Notes: generated from the sequence alone by a model not told the origin. DNA of 64,000 nt from Novosphingobium sp. PhB57 (GCF_004342985.1 NZ_SMBO01000003.1:62001-126000), one strand, 5' to 3'; numbered from the stretch's first letter, positions 44,677 through 53,545 are shown. Numbers and translations: made by a program.

Positions 44677-45210
44677 TTGCCAAAATCCTCAGGAAGCGCC
44701 TTTCCTCGCGGCGCGATCATCGTCATGGGCGTCAGCGGTTGTGGCAAGTCCACACTCGGCGCATTGCTGGCCGAGGCGCTCGATTGCGCCTTTCTGGAAG
44801 GCGATGCCTATCACTCGCCCGAAGCGGTGGCGAAGATGCGCGCCGGACATGCCCTGACCGACGAAGACCGCTGGCCCTGGCTCGACCGCCTGGGCCGGGC
44901 GGCGGACGAGGCGGTTTGCGAGAATGGCCGGGTGATCGTGGCATGCTCGGCCTTGCGTCTGGTCTACCGCGACCGCTTGCGTGCGGCCATCGAGGCGGGC
45001 GCCCGCTTCGTGCTGCTGGAAGCGAGCCGCGACGATCTCTTCACGCGGCTGGAGAACCGGCCGGGGCATTACATGCCTGCCAGCCTGCTGGACAGCCAGC
45101 TCGCCACGCTCGAAGGGCCGCTGGACCGCGAGCAGGCCGTGGTGCTCCCCAGCGAACAGCCACCGGAAATCCTGCGCGATTCCGTGCTTCGCATGCTTCG
45201 CGGCGGCTGA
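44677..45210 (+). CDS. gntK: Gluconokinase (GntK type)
   Basis: A 177-residue P-loop kinase, the usual GntK length. The Walker A motif is GVSGCGKST (about residues 18-26), followed by FLEGDAYHSPEAVAKMRAGHALTDEDRWPWL, the gluconokinase-specific lid and substrate region. The best start is the TTG at 44677, with AAGGA (44665-44669) seven bases upstream; no ATG fits the N terminus. It phosphorylates gluconate to 6-phosphogluconate for the Entner-Doudoroff route. It lies beside a GntR regulator and GntP permease. Confidence 0.9.
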   Translation: MPKSSGSAFPRGAIIVMGVSGCGKSTLGALLAEALDCAFLEGDAYHSPEAVAKMRAGHALTDEDRWPWLDRLGRAADEAVCENGRVIVACSALRLVYRDRLRAAIEAGARFVLLEASRDDLFTRLENRPGHYMPASLLDSQLATLEGPLDREQAVVLPSEQPPEILRDSVLRMLRGG

Positions 45211-45232
45211 ACCTCCAGGCCTTCGGCGCAGT

Positions 45233-45304
45233 CCCCACGCCGCCTGGCGGCACACACCCCCACATCGCCTGGCGGCACACGCCCCCACGCCGCCTGGCAA
45301 GGCC
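45233..45304. repeat. Three ~25-bp tandem repeats after gntK
   Basis: The unit is CCCCACGCCGCCTGGCGGCAC plus four bases, repeated with small changes in the gap between gntK and the GntR gene (45211-45323). The third copy runs into a short hairpin, AAGGCC-TGTGG-GGCCTT (near 45299-45316), followed by TCT, which could terminate gntK. Confidence 0.6.
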
Positions 45305-45323
45305 TGTGGGGCCTTTCTCAGGT

Positions 45324-46001
45324 TCAGGGCATCAGGCGGCGGCGCCCCTCCCAGAGGTGCCAGCGCATCGCCAGGGCGGCCCCTTCGGCATCCTGTGCGC
45401 GAATGGCCTCGACGATGACTTCGTGTTCGCGCAGCATGGTGGCGATCACTTCGGGCGGGCGCGAACGGGAGATGTCCACGCCGGCGCGCATGATCTTCTC
45501 GACATCGGACCAGAGCGCATCGAAAGCGACCAGAAACGCCGGGTTCCCGGTGGCGGCCGCGATGCGGCGATGCAGCTCCATGTCTTCGGCATGGGCGGGC
45601 GCGTTGGACAGCAGGGCACTGCGCAGCAATTCCATGCCGTCCTCGACATGGACCATTTCCACCGAAGTACGCCGGGTGGCGGCCAGGCGGGCGGCCTCCG
45701 CTTCCAGAACGAACCGTACTTCGTAGCTGCCCAGGGTGGCGGGAAGCTCTGCCATCGGCATGAAGGCGGCGAGGCGCTCGGAAGGGCGGCTCTTGACGAA
45801 AGAGCCTGCTCCGCGCCGCGCCTCGGTGATGCCGTCCGAGGCCAGCCGCACCAGGGCCTCGCGCACTATGGCGCGCGATACGCCGAACATCTCTGCCAGG
45901 CCCGCCTCGGACGGCAGGCGTGAGCCGACCCCGAGGTTCCTGGACTTGATGATCTCGACGATGCCCGCATAGGCCTGATCGGAAAGCCGCGTCTGGTTCA
46001 T
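45324..46001 (-). CDS. GntR-family regulator, FadR/FCD subfamily (gluconate module)
   Basis: A 225-residue protein. The N-terminal wHTH is of the GntR type (LPSEAGLAEMFGVSRAIVREALVRLASDG, then RRGAGSFV), followed by an all-helical FCD domain with the acid and His metal ligands expected (FVLEAEAARLAA, DMELHRRIAAATGN, EHEVIVEAI). It lies between gntK and gntP and probably represses them in the absence of gluconate or a related acid. The perfect palindrome at 47572-47588 in front of gntP is a candidate operator. Confidence 0.9.
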   Translation of the reverse strand: MNQTRLSDQAYAGIVEIIKSRNLGVGSRLPSEAGLAEMFGVSRAIVREALVRLASDGITEARRGAGSFVKSRPSERLAAFMPMAELPATLGSYEVRFVLEAEAARLAATRRTSVEMVHVEDGMELLRSALLSNAPAHAEDMELHRRIAAATGNPAFLVAFDALWSDVEKIMRAGVDISRSRPPEVIATMLREHEVIVEAIRAQDAEGAALAMRWHLWEGRRRLMP

Positions 46002-46077
46002 CGAGTTTCCTGTTTGTCCATCATCGTTTGCAGTCGGCGGCCCGCCAGTGCGGGCCGGTTACCGGGATGGTCCTTTG

Positions 46078-47424
46078 TTAGATGATGCTGCTGGCCGCAA
46101 GCACCAGCAGCAGTCCGACCACGGCGACCACGGTTTCCATGATCGACCATGTGCGGAACGTTCCTGGCATGTCCGTGCCGAGGTAGCTCTTCACCAGCCA
46201 GAAGCCCGGATCGTTGACGTGCGAGAAGAACAGCGAGCCCGCGCCGATGGCCAGTACCATCCATTCGGGCTCTACGCCCGAACTGGCGACCAGTCCTTCC
46301 ATGACGCCGGCCGTGGTGATCGTCGCCACGGTGGCCGAGCCGGTGGCCAGGCGGATGCAGACCGAGACGCCCCAGGCCAGCAGCAAGGGCGAGATCGCCC
46401 CGCCGCCCGCCAGACGCACCAGCATGTCCGAAAGACCGGCGGTGACGAGGACCTGCTTGAGCGCACCGCCGGCGCCGATGGCCAGGAGGATGCCGCCCGC
46501 GGGCGCCATGGCCTCCAGCCAGATCGCGTCCTGAATGCGGCGCTCGCCGAGGCGGCCTCCGAACAGCAGGGGCAGGGCAACGAGGTTGGCGATGAGCAGG
46601 GCGATGACGGGATCGCTCACCCAGCCGAGCCAGGCCAGCTTCGCGGCGACCGCTGGCGGAGCGATGGCGACGGCCTGTCCCGCGGCGATCAGCACCACCG
46701 GCAGCAGGACCGCGGTGAGGGTGCGGCCGACCGAGGGCGTCGCCACGTCGATCGTCTCGGGCGCGAGCAGCGGCGGGCTGAGTTTCACGCCGGGCGCGGT
46801 AAAGCGGGCGAGCACCGGGCCGGCGATGATCGCGGTGGGAATGCCCACCAGCAGGCCGTAAGCCAGGGTGAGGCCGAGGTTGGCGCCAAGGGCATTCACG
46901 GCGAGCAGCGGTCCGGGGTGCGGCGGCACGAGGGCGTGGACTACCGAGAGACCCGCCAGTGCCGGCAGCATCAGCCGCAGCTTGGAAGCGTCATCGTCCT
47001 GGCCCTTGGGCAGCGCCGCCGCGGCCGAGGCGACGATCGGCAGCAGCAGCACCAGTCCGGTCTCGAAGAACAGCGGCAGCCCGATCAGCAGTGCGGTGAA
47101 GAGGCTGGCCCAGGGCGCGCCCTTGACGCCCGACACGCCGAGCGCGGCTCGCGCCAGCCCGGCCGCGCCGTTCGACAGTTGCAACATGGCGCCAAGCCCG
47201 AGACCCAGGGCGACCACCAGGCCGGTGCCACCCAGGATCGAGCCGGCGCCCTTCTCCACGGCCTTTGCCGTTTCATCCAGCGGTATGCCGGCCAGCACGC
47301 CGACGGTGAAGGCGCCGCACAGCAGTCCCACGAAAGGATGCAGTCGCCCGCGGACGATGAGCGCAATCGACAGCGCGATGCCGACGATGGCGGACAGGAC
47401 GAGCCTGATGTCTTCCGGCGTCAT
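46078..47424 (-). CDS. gntP: Gluconate permease, GntP family
   Basis: A 448-residue inner-membrane protein with 12-14 hydrophobic segments. GntP-family features are the N-terminal RGRLHPFVGLLCGAFTVGVLAG, GVSGVKGAPWASLFTALLIG, ALVPPHPGPLLA and the C-terminal FFSHVNDPGFWLVKSYLG. The ATG at 47424 gives the normal length; an earlier GTG/ATG (47490, 47481) would add a non-conserved leader. It imports gluconate with protons. The following gene (76 bp downstream) is the GntR regulator on the same strand. Confidence 0.9.
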   Translation of the reverse strand: MTPEDIRLVLSAIVGIALSIALIVRGRLHPFVGLLCGAFTVGVLAGIPLDETAKAVEKGAGSILGGTGLVVALGLGLGAMLQLSNGAAGLARAALGVSGVKGAPWASLFTALLIGLPLFFETGLVLLLPIVASAAAALPKGQDDDASKLRLMLPALAGLSVVHALVPPHPGPLLAVNALGANLGLTLAYGLLVGIPTAIIAGPVLARFTAPGVKLSPPLLAPETIDVATPSVGRTLTAVLLPVVLIAAGQAVAIAPPAVAAKLAWLGWVSDPVIALLIANLVALPLLFGGRLGERRIQDAIWLEAMAPAGGILLAIGAGGALKQVLVTAGLSDMLVRLAGGGAISPLLLAWGVSVCIRLATGSATVATITTAGVMEGLVASSGVEPEWMVLAIGAGSLFFSHVNDPGFWLVKSYLGTDMPGTFRTWSIMETVVAVVGLLLVLAASSII

Positions 47425-47571
47425 GATGCCTGCGATTCCGATGCGGTCGATGCTGCTGCGGGGAATCGGACATTCTTCCATGGGCCACACGCCCGCGCTC
47501 GACGAAATGACAGGGTCATCCCTCGCCTCTCCCTAGTCTTTGCTTTGTGATCGGGTTGGCAATACCACCCA

Positions 47572-47588
47572 AACCTGTTGGACAGGTT
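47572..47588. promoter_or_regulatory. Perfect palindrome AACCTGT-TGG-ACAGGTT, probable GntR operator
   Basis: Seven-base perfect arms around a TGG centre in the AT-rich gap 47491-47758 between gntP (minus) and the LuxR-type gene (plus). A half site, AACCTGT, recurs near 47646. The size and symmetry suit an FCD-type GntR dimer. Confidence 0.5.
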
Positions 47589-47758
47589 ATAGCTGGAAGA
47601 TCGGCATATTCTAGACAATTTAGTGTGAGAGGTAAGATTTCTCTTGAACCTGTCAGACTGATTCCATTATCACTAGGCTTAACGAACTCCGGTGCGGCAG
47701 GCTCTCAGCGGGCATGCGCGGTACCTCAAGAACCGAGTCATTTAGGGGAGAGAAAGAG

Positions 47759-48025
47759 ATGCACCTGGTTGCAGATCTGTGCACGGTTCCCGTCAGTCAG
47801 GATGTTGCCGCGCGGGAGGCTCCGGCCGAACCGCTCCATTTCACGCCGACCCAGCTTAAAGTGCTGCGCTGCGTGCGTTCGGGGCTTTTGAACAAACAGA
47901 TCGCCTATGAACTCGGCATGGCCGAGGCGACGGTGAAGGTCCACATGACGGCGCTCATGCGCAAGCTGAACGTGCGCAACCGAACGCAGGTCGCCATCGC
48001 GGCGGGACGTCTGGCGCGCGCGTGA
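47759..48025 (+). CDS. Stand-alone LuxR/GerE-type DNA-binding protein, 88 aa
   Basis: The product is an HTH only: FTPTQLKVLRCVRSGLLNKQIAYELGMAEATVKVHMTAL followed by MRKLNVRNRTQVAI, a complete LuxR_C domain with the NKxIA and VKxH contact residues. About 25 residues precede it, and no receiver or autoinducer domain exists. The ATG follows GGGGAGAGAAAGAG. It may act constitutively or pair with another protein. It points towards the glucose-fructose-oxidoreductase gene 46 bp downstream and could regulate it. Confidence 0.85.
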   Translation: MHLVADLCTVPVSQDVAAREAPAEPLHFTPTQLKVLRCVRSGLLNKQIAYELGMAEATVKVHMTALMRKLNVRNRTQVAIAAGRLARA

Positions 48026-48071
48026 TCGCGCATCCGTCGTGGGGCAGGAACGGCAACGTGGGGACAGGACG

Positions 48072-49181
48072 ATGACGACAGGTTCGCGGCGCGAGGTTCT
48101 GGGAATGGGCGCGGGACTGGCGGCGGCGGGAGTCGCTGCGGGGTTTTCTGCGCAGGCCTTCGCGGCGCCGCGCAAGATCGGCTATGCCGTCGTCGGCCTG
48201 GGCTACTACGCCACCCGGCAGATCCTGCCGAACTTCGCCAATTGCGAACAGTCGCGGCTGGTTGCGCTGGTCAGCGGCACGCCGTCCAAGCTGGAGCAGT
48301 ACGGCGCGCAATACGGCATCCCCAGGACGCATCGCTACAACTATGCCGAGTTCGACCGCATCCGCGACAACCCGGATATCGACGCGGTCTATGTGGTCTT
48401 GCCCAATAGTCTCCATGCCGAATACACCATCCGCGCCGCTCAGGCGGGCAAGCATGTCCTTTGCGAAAAGCCCATGGCCACCTCGGTGGCGGAATGTCAG
48501 GCGATGATCGCGGCCTGTCGCAAGGCCGGGAAGAAGCTGATGATCGGCTATCGCTCGCGGTTCGAACCCTACAACCGCCTGGCGATCGAATTGGCGCGGG
48601 GCGGTCATGTCGGTCCGACGCGGCTCGTCACGGCGGAGCACGGCTTTCCCATTCAGCCCGATCAATGGCGGCTGGACAAGGCGCTTTCCGGTGGCGGGTC
48701 GATGATGGACATCGGCATCTACAGCCTCAACGCCGCCCGCTACCTCACCGGCGAGGAGCCGGTGGAAGTGAGCGCGGTGGAATCGACCGACCGTGCCGAT
48801 CCGCGTTTCCGCACCGTGGAGGACCGCGTCAGCTTCGTGCTCCGCTTCCCATCGGGCGTGCAGGCGAACTGCATCTCCAGTTACAGTTCTTCGCACAATG
48901 CCTACCGCGTGCATGGCACCCAGGGGTGGATCGCGATGGAGCCGGCCACGCCCTACACCGGACAGGCGATGACGATCCGCAAGGACGGTGTCACTGCACC
49001 GAGGACGCTGCCGCCGCCCGCGCGTAATCAGTTCGCCGGGCAGCTCGATCACCTCGCCGAATGCGTGCTGACCGGCGGCGCCCCCATCGTCGCGGGCGAA
49101 GAAGGACTTGCGGACATGCGTATAATAGAGGCGATCTATCGATCGGCGGCGGAGCGCCGCATCGTCGAGCTGAAGGCATGA
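48072..49181 (+). CDS. Gfo/Idh/MocA oxidoreductase, glucose-fructose-oxidoreductase-like, Tat-exported
   Basis: A 369-residue protein. The N terminus has a Tat signal (SRREVLGMGAGLAAAG). The Rossmann part reads AVVGLGYYATRQILPNFANC, then VYVVLPNSLHAEYTIRA and the catalytic EKP (E132, K133) in CEKPMATSVAECQ. QWRLDKALSGGGSMMDIGIYSLNAARYL and NQFAGQLDHLAE also match the Zymomonas-type glucose-fructose oxidoreductase. That enzyme keeps NADP tightly bound in the periplasm and turns glucose into gluconolactone while reducing a keto sugar. It overlaps the gluconolactonase gene (ATGA), supporting this reaction. Confidence 0.88.
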   Translation: MTTGSRREVLGMGAGLAAAGVAAGFSAQAFAAPRKIGYAVVGLGYYATRQILPNFANCEQSRLVALVSGTPSKLEQYGAQYGIPRTHRYNYAEFDRIRDNPDIDAVYVVLPNSLHAEYTIRAAQAGKHVLCEKPMATSVAECQAMIAACRKAGKKLMIGYRSRFEPYNRLAIELARGGHVGPTRLVTAEHGFPIQPDQWRLDKALSGGGSMMDIGIYSLNAARYLTGEEPVEVSAVESTDRADPRFRTVEDRVSFVLRFPSGVQANCISSYSSSHNAYRVHGTQGWIAMEPATPYTGQAMTIRKDGVTAPRTLPPPARNQFAGQLDHLAECVLTGGAPIVAGEEGLADMRIIEAIYRSAAERRIVELKA

Positions 49182-50185
49182 TCGATCGCCGCATGATGCT
49201 GGCCGGCCTCGCCGCCGTGCCGCTGCTCGACGCGGTGGGTGCCGAGGCCAAGGCGCCGGCGATCGGCACTGTGCGCCGCCTCGATCCGGCGCTCGACAGG
49301 ATCGTCGCGCCCGGCGCTTCGGTGACGCGTCTTGCCGAAGGATTTCGCTGGGCGGAAGGCCCGGTCTGGGTTCCCGGCAGCAACTGCCTGCTCTTCGGCG
49401 ATCCGCCAAGCAATACAGTCCACCGCTGGACGGCGGCAAAGGGCGTAGAGATATTCCTGCGTCCCTCGGGACTGCAGACGCCGGTCCCTGCCGCGATCCG
49501 GGAGCCGGGGCTCAACGGGTTGGCGCTGGATGCGCGAGGGCGGTTGATTGCGGCGGACAGCGGCTCGCGGGCGATCGTGCGGATCGACCTCGCCACGCGC
49601 CAGCGGGAAACGCTGGCCGACCGTTTTGACGGCAAGCGTTTCAACAGCCCCAACGATCTCTGCGTCGCCAGGTCCGGCGCGATCTATTTCACCGACCCGA
49701 CGTATGGCCTGGCGGAAGGCGACGATTCGCCGCTGCGCGAAGTGGCGTGGTGCGGGTTATATCGTCTGTCGCCGGACGGCCGGGTGGACCTGCTGGACCG
49801 CAGCCATCGCCGCCCCAACGGCGTCGCGCTCTCGCCGGATGAGCGGACGCTCTATCTGTCGCTGTCGGACGAGACCCGTCCCGAAGTGCTGGCCTATCCA
49901 CTCGGCGCGGACGGAATGATCGGTGAAAGCCGCCAGTTCCTCGACATGCGCGCGCAGCATGATGCCGGCCGGCCGGGGCTGCCCGACGGGATCAAGGTCG
50001 GCGCCTCCGGGCACGTCTTCGCGACAGGGCCGGGCGGCGTCCACGTCTGCACGGCCGACGCGCGGCTGCTCGGCGTGATCGAGACGGGCAAGGCGATCGC
50101 CAATTGCGCGATAGGGAAGGGCGGCAAGGTCCTGTTCCTTACCTCTTCCGACAGCCTGGCCGTGATTCCGCTGCGCAGTTCCTGA
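49178..50185 (+). CDS. Gluconolactonase (SMP-30/LRE family), exported
   Basis: A 335-residue six-bladed propeller protein. It starts MIDRRMMLAGLAAVPLL, an export signal (possibly Tat). Metal-site segments are EGPVWVPGSNCLLFGD (first Glu), FNSPNDLCVARSGAIYFTDPTYGL (Asn/Asp) and LPDGIKVGASGHVFA (Asp-Gly). It hydrolyses gluconolactone to gluconate in the periplasm. The four-base overlap with the oxidoreductase gene and the nearby gntP/gntK genes make a periplasmic glucose-to-gluconate path likely. Confidence 0.9.
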   Translation: MIDRRMMLAGLAAVPLLDAVGAEAKAPAIGTVRRLDPALDRIVAPGASVTRLAEGFRWAEGPVWVPGSNCLLFGDPPSNTVHRWTAAKGVEIFLRPSGLQTPVPAAIREPGLNGLALDARGRLIAADSGSRAIVRIDLATRQRETLADRFDGKRFNSPNDLCVARSGAIYFTDPTYGLAEGDDSPLREVAWCGLYRLSPDGRVDLLDRSHRRPNGVALSPDERTLYLSLSDETRPEVLAYPLGADGMIGESRQFLDMRAQHDAGRPGLPDGIKVGASGHVFATGPGGVHVCTADARLLGVIETGKAIANCAIGKGGKVLFLTSSDSLAVIPLRSS

Positions 50186-50196
50186 GCGCCGCGCCG

Positions 50197-50976
50197 TCAG
50201 CCGCCCTGGAGGGCCGGCTCGCTGAGGTGGATCGCCGTCCCGCCGCCTCTTGCAGCGTCGATGAGCGGCGGCGGGGGCGGCAGATCCGTCACGAGGTCAT
50301 GAATCTGGCCGAAGTCCGCGACATGGACGGTGCCCACCCGTGAGAACTTGGCGTGGTCGGCCACGACGACGATGCGCCGCGCGCGGTCCAGAAGGGCCCG
50401 CTTGAACGCGGCTTCGTCCGGATCGAAATCGAGAAAGCCATGGTGCGCGTCGATGGCGCCCATGGAGAAGATGGCGATGTCCGGCAGGAAACCGCGGACC
50501 ATGCGGACCGCGTCGGCATCGAAAGCCGCGCGGTAGTCGGCATTGAGCATGCCGCCCGCCAGGAAGACGCGGTGGTCGGAACGGCCCAGCAGGTCCGCCG
50601 CCACTTCGACGCTGTTGGTCACCAGGGTGAGCCCTTTCCGATGCCCCAGTTCCTGCGCCACCCAGAAGGAAGTGGTGCCGGAATCGATGAACACCGTCAT
50701 CCCGTCCTGCACCAGGCCCGCGGCGTGGCGGGCGATCGAGCGCTTGGCTTCGAGCTGCTCGCGAAGGCGTTTGCGATAGGGCGCTTCCAGCCGCGGGGCG
50801 GGCAGGGTGACGCCGCCATGCACCTTGATCACCGAACCGTTCGCCTCAAGCTGCCGCACGTCGCGGCGGATCGTCTCCTCCGAGACGTCGAAGCGCAGGG
50901 CCAGTTCGGAGATCGAACAGGACCCTCGCTCGTCCAACGCGGCCAGGATCGCGGAAATGCGGTCGGCCTGTATCAT
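50197..50976 (-). CDS. DeoR-family transcriptional regulator
   Basis: A 259-residue DeoR/GlpR-type regulator: N-terminal wHTH (ADRISAILAALDERGSCSISELALRFDVSEETIRRDV, VIKVHGGVTL) and a DeoR sensor domain with the sugar-phosphate loop DGMTVFIDSGTT and VVADHAKFSRVG. It diverges from a TBDR and a phospholipase gene. GlpR-like regulators respond to glycerol-3-phosphate and DeoR types to other sugar phosphates; a link with phospholipid breakdown is possible but inferred. Confidence 0.88.
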   Translation of the reverse strand: MIQADRISAILAALDERGSCSISELALRFDVSEETIRRDVRQLEANGSVIKVHGGVTLPAPRLEAPYRKRLREQLEAKRSIARHAAGLVQDGMTVFIDSGTTSFWVAQELGHRKGLTLVTNSVEVAADLLGRSDHRVFLAGGMLNADYRAAFDADAVRMVRGFLPDIAIFSMGAIDAHHGFLDFDPDEAAFKRALLDRARRIVVVADHAKFSRVGTVHVADFGQIHDLVTDLPPPPPLIDAARGGGTAIHLSEPALQGG

Positions 50977-51010
50977 GCAGTTTCCCCCTGACGAACGTGC
51001 CTGCCGACCA

Positions 51011-51049
51011 TGCTTGTTTGTGCTTGTGAGGGCAAGTGGGTTCTTGCCC
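51011..51049. promoter_or_regulatory. Repeats in the DeoR/TBDR divergent promoter
   Basis: Direct repeat TGCTTGT at 51011-51017 and 51021-51027 (10-bp period, same helical face). Next to it is a perfect inverted repeat GGGCAAG (51030-51036) / CTTGCCC (51043-51049). They lie in the gap 50977-51183 and are candidate DeoR sites. Confidence 0.4.
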
Positions 51050-51183
51050 GTATCATGGCGGTCTATGTGGATTTAATCCAGCAAAGCCACAAAATGTCAC
51101 AGACCTGTAATCGGAGGCGCCTAGCTCGCCGTCAACGGCTGAATGGCCGAGGCCAGGGTGCTGCATCTTCAGGGGAAGCAGAA

Positions 51184-53532
51184 ATGAAGACATGGATGAT
51201 CGGAACGGCGATCCTCGCGATCGCTGCGGCAACGACGCAGGCGCACGCCGAGGATGCGGCGGCAGCGCCGACCGCGGAAGCGCCCGACAGCGGTGACACG
51301 GCGTCGAACGAGGACATCGTCGTCACCGGCGAGGCTGTGCACTTCGCCAATACCCGCGTCACTCCTGAGATGATCGAGCGCCAGTCGGCATTGACCAGCG
51401 TGAACGATGTCATCAACGAGCTTCCGGGCGTTTTCGTTTCGGAAGGCGATGCTTTCGGTTCGTCGGACTGGGCGACTTCCATCTCCATCCGCGGCTTCAC
51501 GCAGATCGGCACCACCATCGACGGCCTGCCCAACGGCGGCTCGGGCTATGGCGGCGGCTCCAAGGCGAACCGCTACATCGACGTTCTGGACTTGCGGACG
51601 GTAGAAGTGTCCCAGGGCACCGCCGACATTTCTTCGCGCTCCAACGAAGCGCTCGGCGGTACGCTCAACTACGTGACCTCCGATCCCGAGAACGACTTCC
51701 GCGTTCGCCTTTCGGGCGCAGCGGGCGATTATGGCGCGCAGAAGTTCTATGCCCGCGTCGATACCGGTGAGTTCGCACCCGATACCCGCGCCTATATCAG
51801 CGCCTCGCACTCCAAGGCGCACGACTGGATCGGCGGCGCCGGCAAGACCAGCCGCGACCACCTGAGCGCCAAGATCACCAGCACGCTCTCCAACGTCAAT
51901 CTGACCGGCTTCCTGTCCTACGACGATGCCGACGAATCCGAATTCGGCTCCGTCTCGCTGGCGCAGTTCGAGGCCGATCCCGACCACGACGTCTATACCG
52001 ACAACTGGACCGGCATTCCCTATATCGACCAGAACTACCGCGCCGGTTCGCGTGCACTGCGCAAGAACCTGTTCGGCTATCTGCGCGGAAAGGTCGACCT
52101 GGGCGAAGTGAAGCTCTCGCTGACCGGTTACTACCACCGGATGCGCGGCCGGGGTGACTGGCTTCCGCCCTATCTCGTGGATGTGACCGCAGATGGCGCC
52201 GGGGCGACCGAGAGCGAATATGCGGGCGGCTCCACCGTGATCGGCGGCAGCGCGCTGGGCCAGGTCTATTTCCTGACGCCCACCGGCGCTGCGGCGACCA
52301 TGATCGCAGGTTGCACCGGCACGGCCGGCATCCCGGCCCAGTATTCGCCGAGCTGCTATGCCGCCGATGCCACCGGCGCGATGTCCTACCGCCACACCCA
52401 CTACGAAAACGACCGCGTCGGCTTCACCGCTGACGCCGATTGGACCCATGATTTCGGCGCGATCACCAATACCCTGCGCGCAGGCGCCTGGTACGAGAAC
52501 GTCAATGCCAACCAGGTTCGCGACTGGCACCGTGTAAAGAACCCGCTGCTCGGCCTGGCCTATGACACGACGCCCTACTGGGTCCAGTTCAGCACCGACT
52601 ACGACACTAACGAATTCGTCTATTACGCGCAGGACGCCGTGACTTACGGCAACCTCACGGCGGCTTTCGGCATCAAGCAATACTTCCTGAAGCAGACGCG
52701 GGCCGAGCTGTTCGATGATCAGGTCAGCACCGGCATCACCTCGCATTCCGATCCGCTGATCTCGGCGGGCCTGACCTGGAAGGCACCGATCGACGGGTTG
52801 GAATTCTTCGCCGGTTATGCGCAGAACTTCTCGGCCATCAGCAACGGCGTTCTGGGCGAATCGCAGGAAGTGATCGATCGCATCAAGCCGGAAACGGCCG
52901 ACAGCATCGAAGTGGGCGCCCGCTACAGCACGCCGCGCGTCCAGGCCTCGATCACCGCTTACGACATCAAGTTCGACAACCATATCGTCTCGATCTCTTC
53001 CAACCTGGTCACCGGCATCGACTATCTGGAGCAGCAGGAAAGCGTCTATCTCAACGTCGGCGGCGTGCGCAGCCGCGGCGTGGAGGCGGCGCTGGCCTAT
53101 CGCCTGCCGATGGGCCTGATGCTTTCGGGCAGCTACAGCTACAACCACGCCGTCTACATCGGCACCGGCAATGCCGAGCAGGATGCGGACGTTGGCATCA
53201 CGCCGGGCGTTCAGGTCGAAAGCTCGCCGCGCAACATGTGGGTGCTCTCGGCCGACTACAAGCGAGACTTCTTCAAGGCCGGTCTCTCGACCAAGTTCGT
53301 CGGCGATCGCTTCATCGATACCGTGGGCGGCGAAGTGGCGCAGTCCTACACGCTGCTGGGCGGCTATATCGGGGTTGACCTTGCCGACTTCTCGGACAAG
53401 CTGCGCGGCATGGCGGTGACGCTCCAGGCGACCAACATCACCGACAAGCGCTATCTGGGCGGCGGCGGCGGCGGCGCGGCTTTCCTCGGCGCACCGCGCA
53501 CGGTAACCGCATCGCTGACGTTCGACTTCTGA
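51184..53532 (+). CDS. TonB-dependent receptor
   Basis: A 782-residue receptor with a signal peptide (IGTAILAIAAATTQAHA), the TonB-box-like DIVVTGEAVHF, the plug (LTSVNDVINELPGVFVSEG, ISIRGFTQIGTTIDGLPNG, VEVSQGTADISSRSNEALGG) and a barrel ending TASLTFDF. The ATG at 51184 follows AGGGGAAGC. A run of six glycines (GGGGGG) occurs just before the last strand. It lies between a DeoR regulator and a phospholipase C gene, suggesting uptake of a product of lipid or phosphodiester breakdown (inference). Confidence 0.92.
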   Translation: MKTWMIGTAILAIAAATTQAHAEDAAAAPTAEAPDSGDTASNEDIVVTGEAVHFANTRVTPEMIERQSALTSVNDVINELPGVFVSEGDAFGSSDWATSISIRGFTQIGTTIDGLPNGGSGYGGGSKANRYIDVLDLRTVEVSQGTADISSRSNEALGGTLNYVTSDPENDFRVRLSGAAGDYGAQKFYARVDTGEFAPDTRAYISASHSKAHDWIGGAGKTSRDHLSAKITSTLSNVNLTGFLSYDDADESEFGSVSLAQFEADPDHDVYTDNWTGIPYIDQNYRAGSRALRKNLFGYLRGKVDLGEVKLSLTGYYHRMRGRGDWLPPYLVDVTADGAGATESEYAGGSTVIGGSALGQVYFLTPTGAAATMIAGCTGTAGIPAQYSPSCYAADATGAMSYRHTHYENDRVGFTADADWTHDFGAITNTLRAGAWYENVNANQVRDWHRVKNPLLGLAYDTTPYWVQFSTDYDTNEFVYYAQDAVTYGNLTAAFGIKQYFLKQTRAELFDDQVSTGITSHSDPLISAGLTWKAPIDGLEFFAGYAQNFSAISNGVLGESQEVIDRIKPETADSIEVGARYSTPRVQASITAYDIKFDNHIVSISSNLVTGIDYLEQQESVYLNVGGVRSRGVEAALAYRLPMGLMLSGSYSYNHAVYIGTGNAEQDADVGITPGVQVESSPRNMWVLSADYKRDFFKAGLSTKFVGDRFIDTVGGEVAQSYTLLGGYIGVDLADFSDKLRGMAVTLQATNITDKRYLGGGGGGAAFLGAPRTVTASLTFDF

Positions 53533-53545
53533 ACTGAAATTGCAG

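Noticed and set aside
45233..45304. CRISPR-like short repeats
   Set aside because: The units are directly adjacent without spacers, only three copies, and no cas genes are present.
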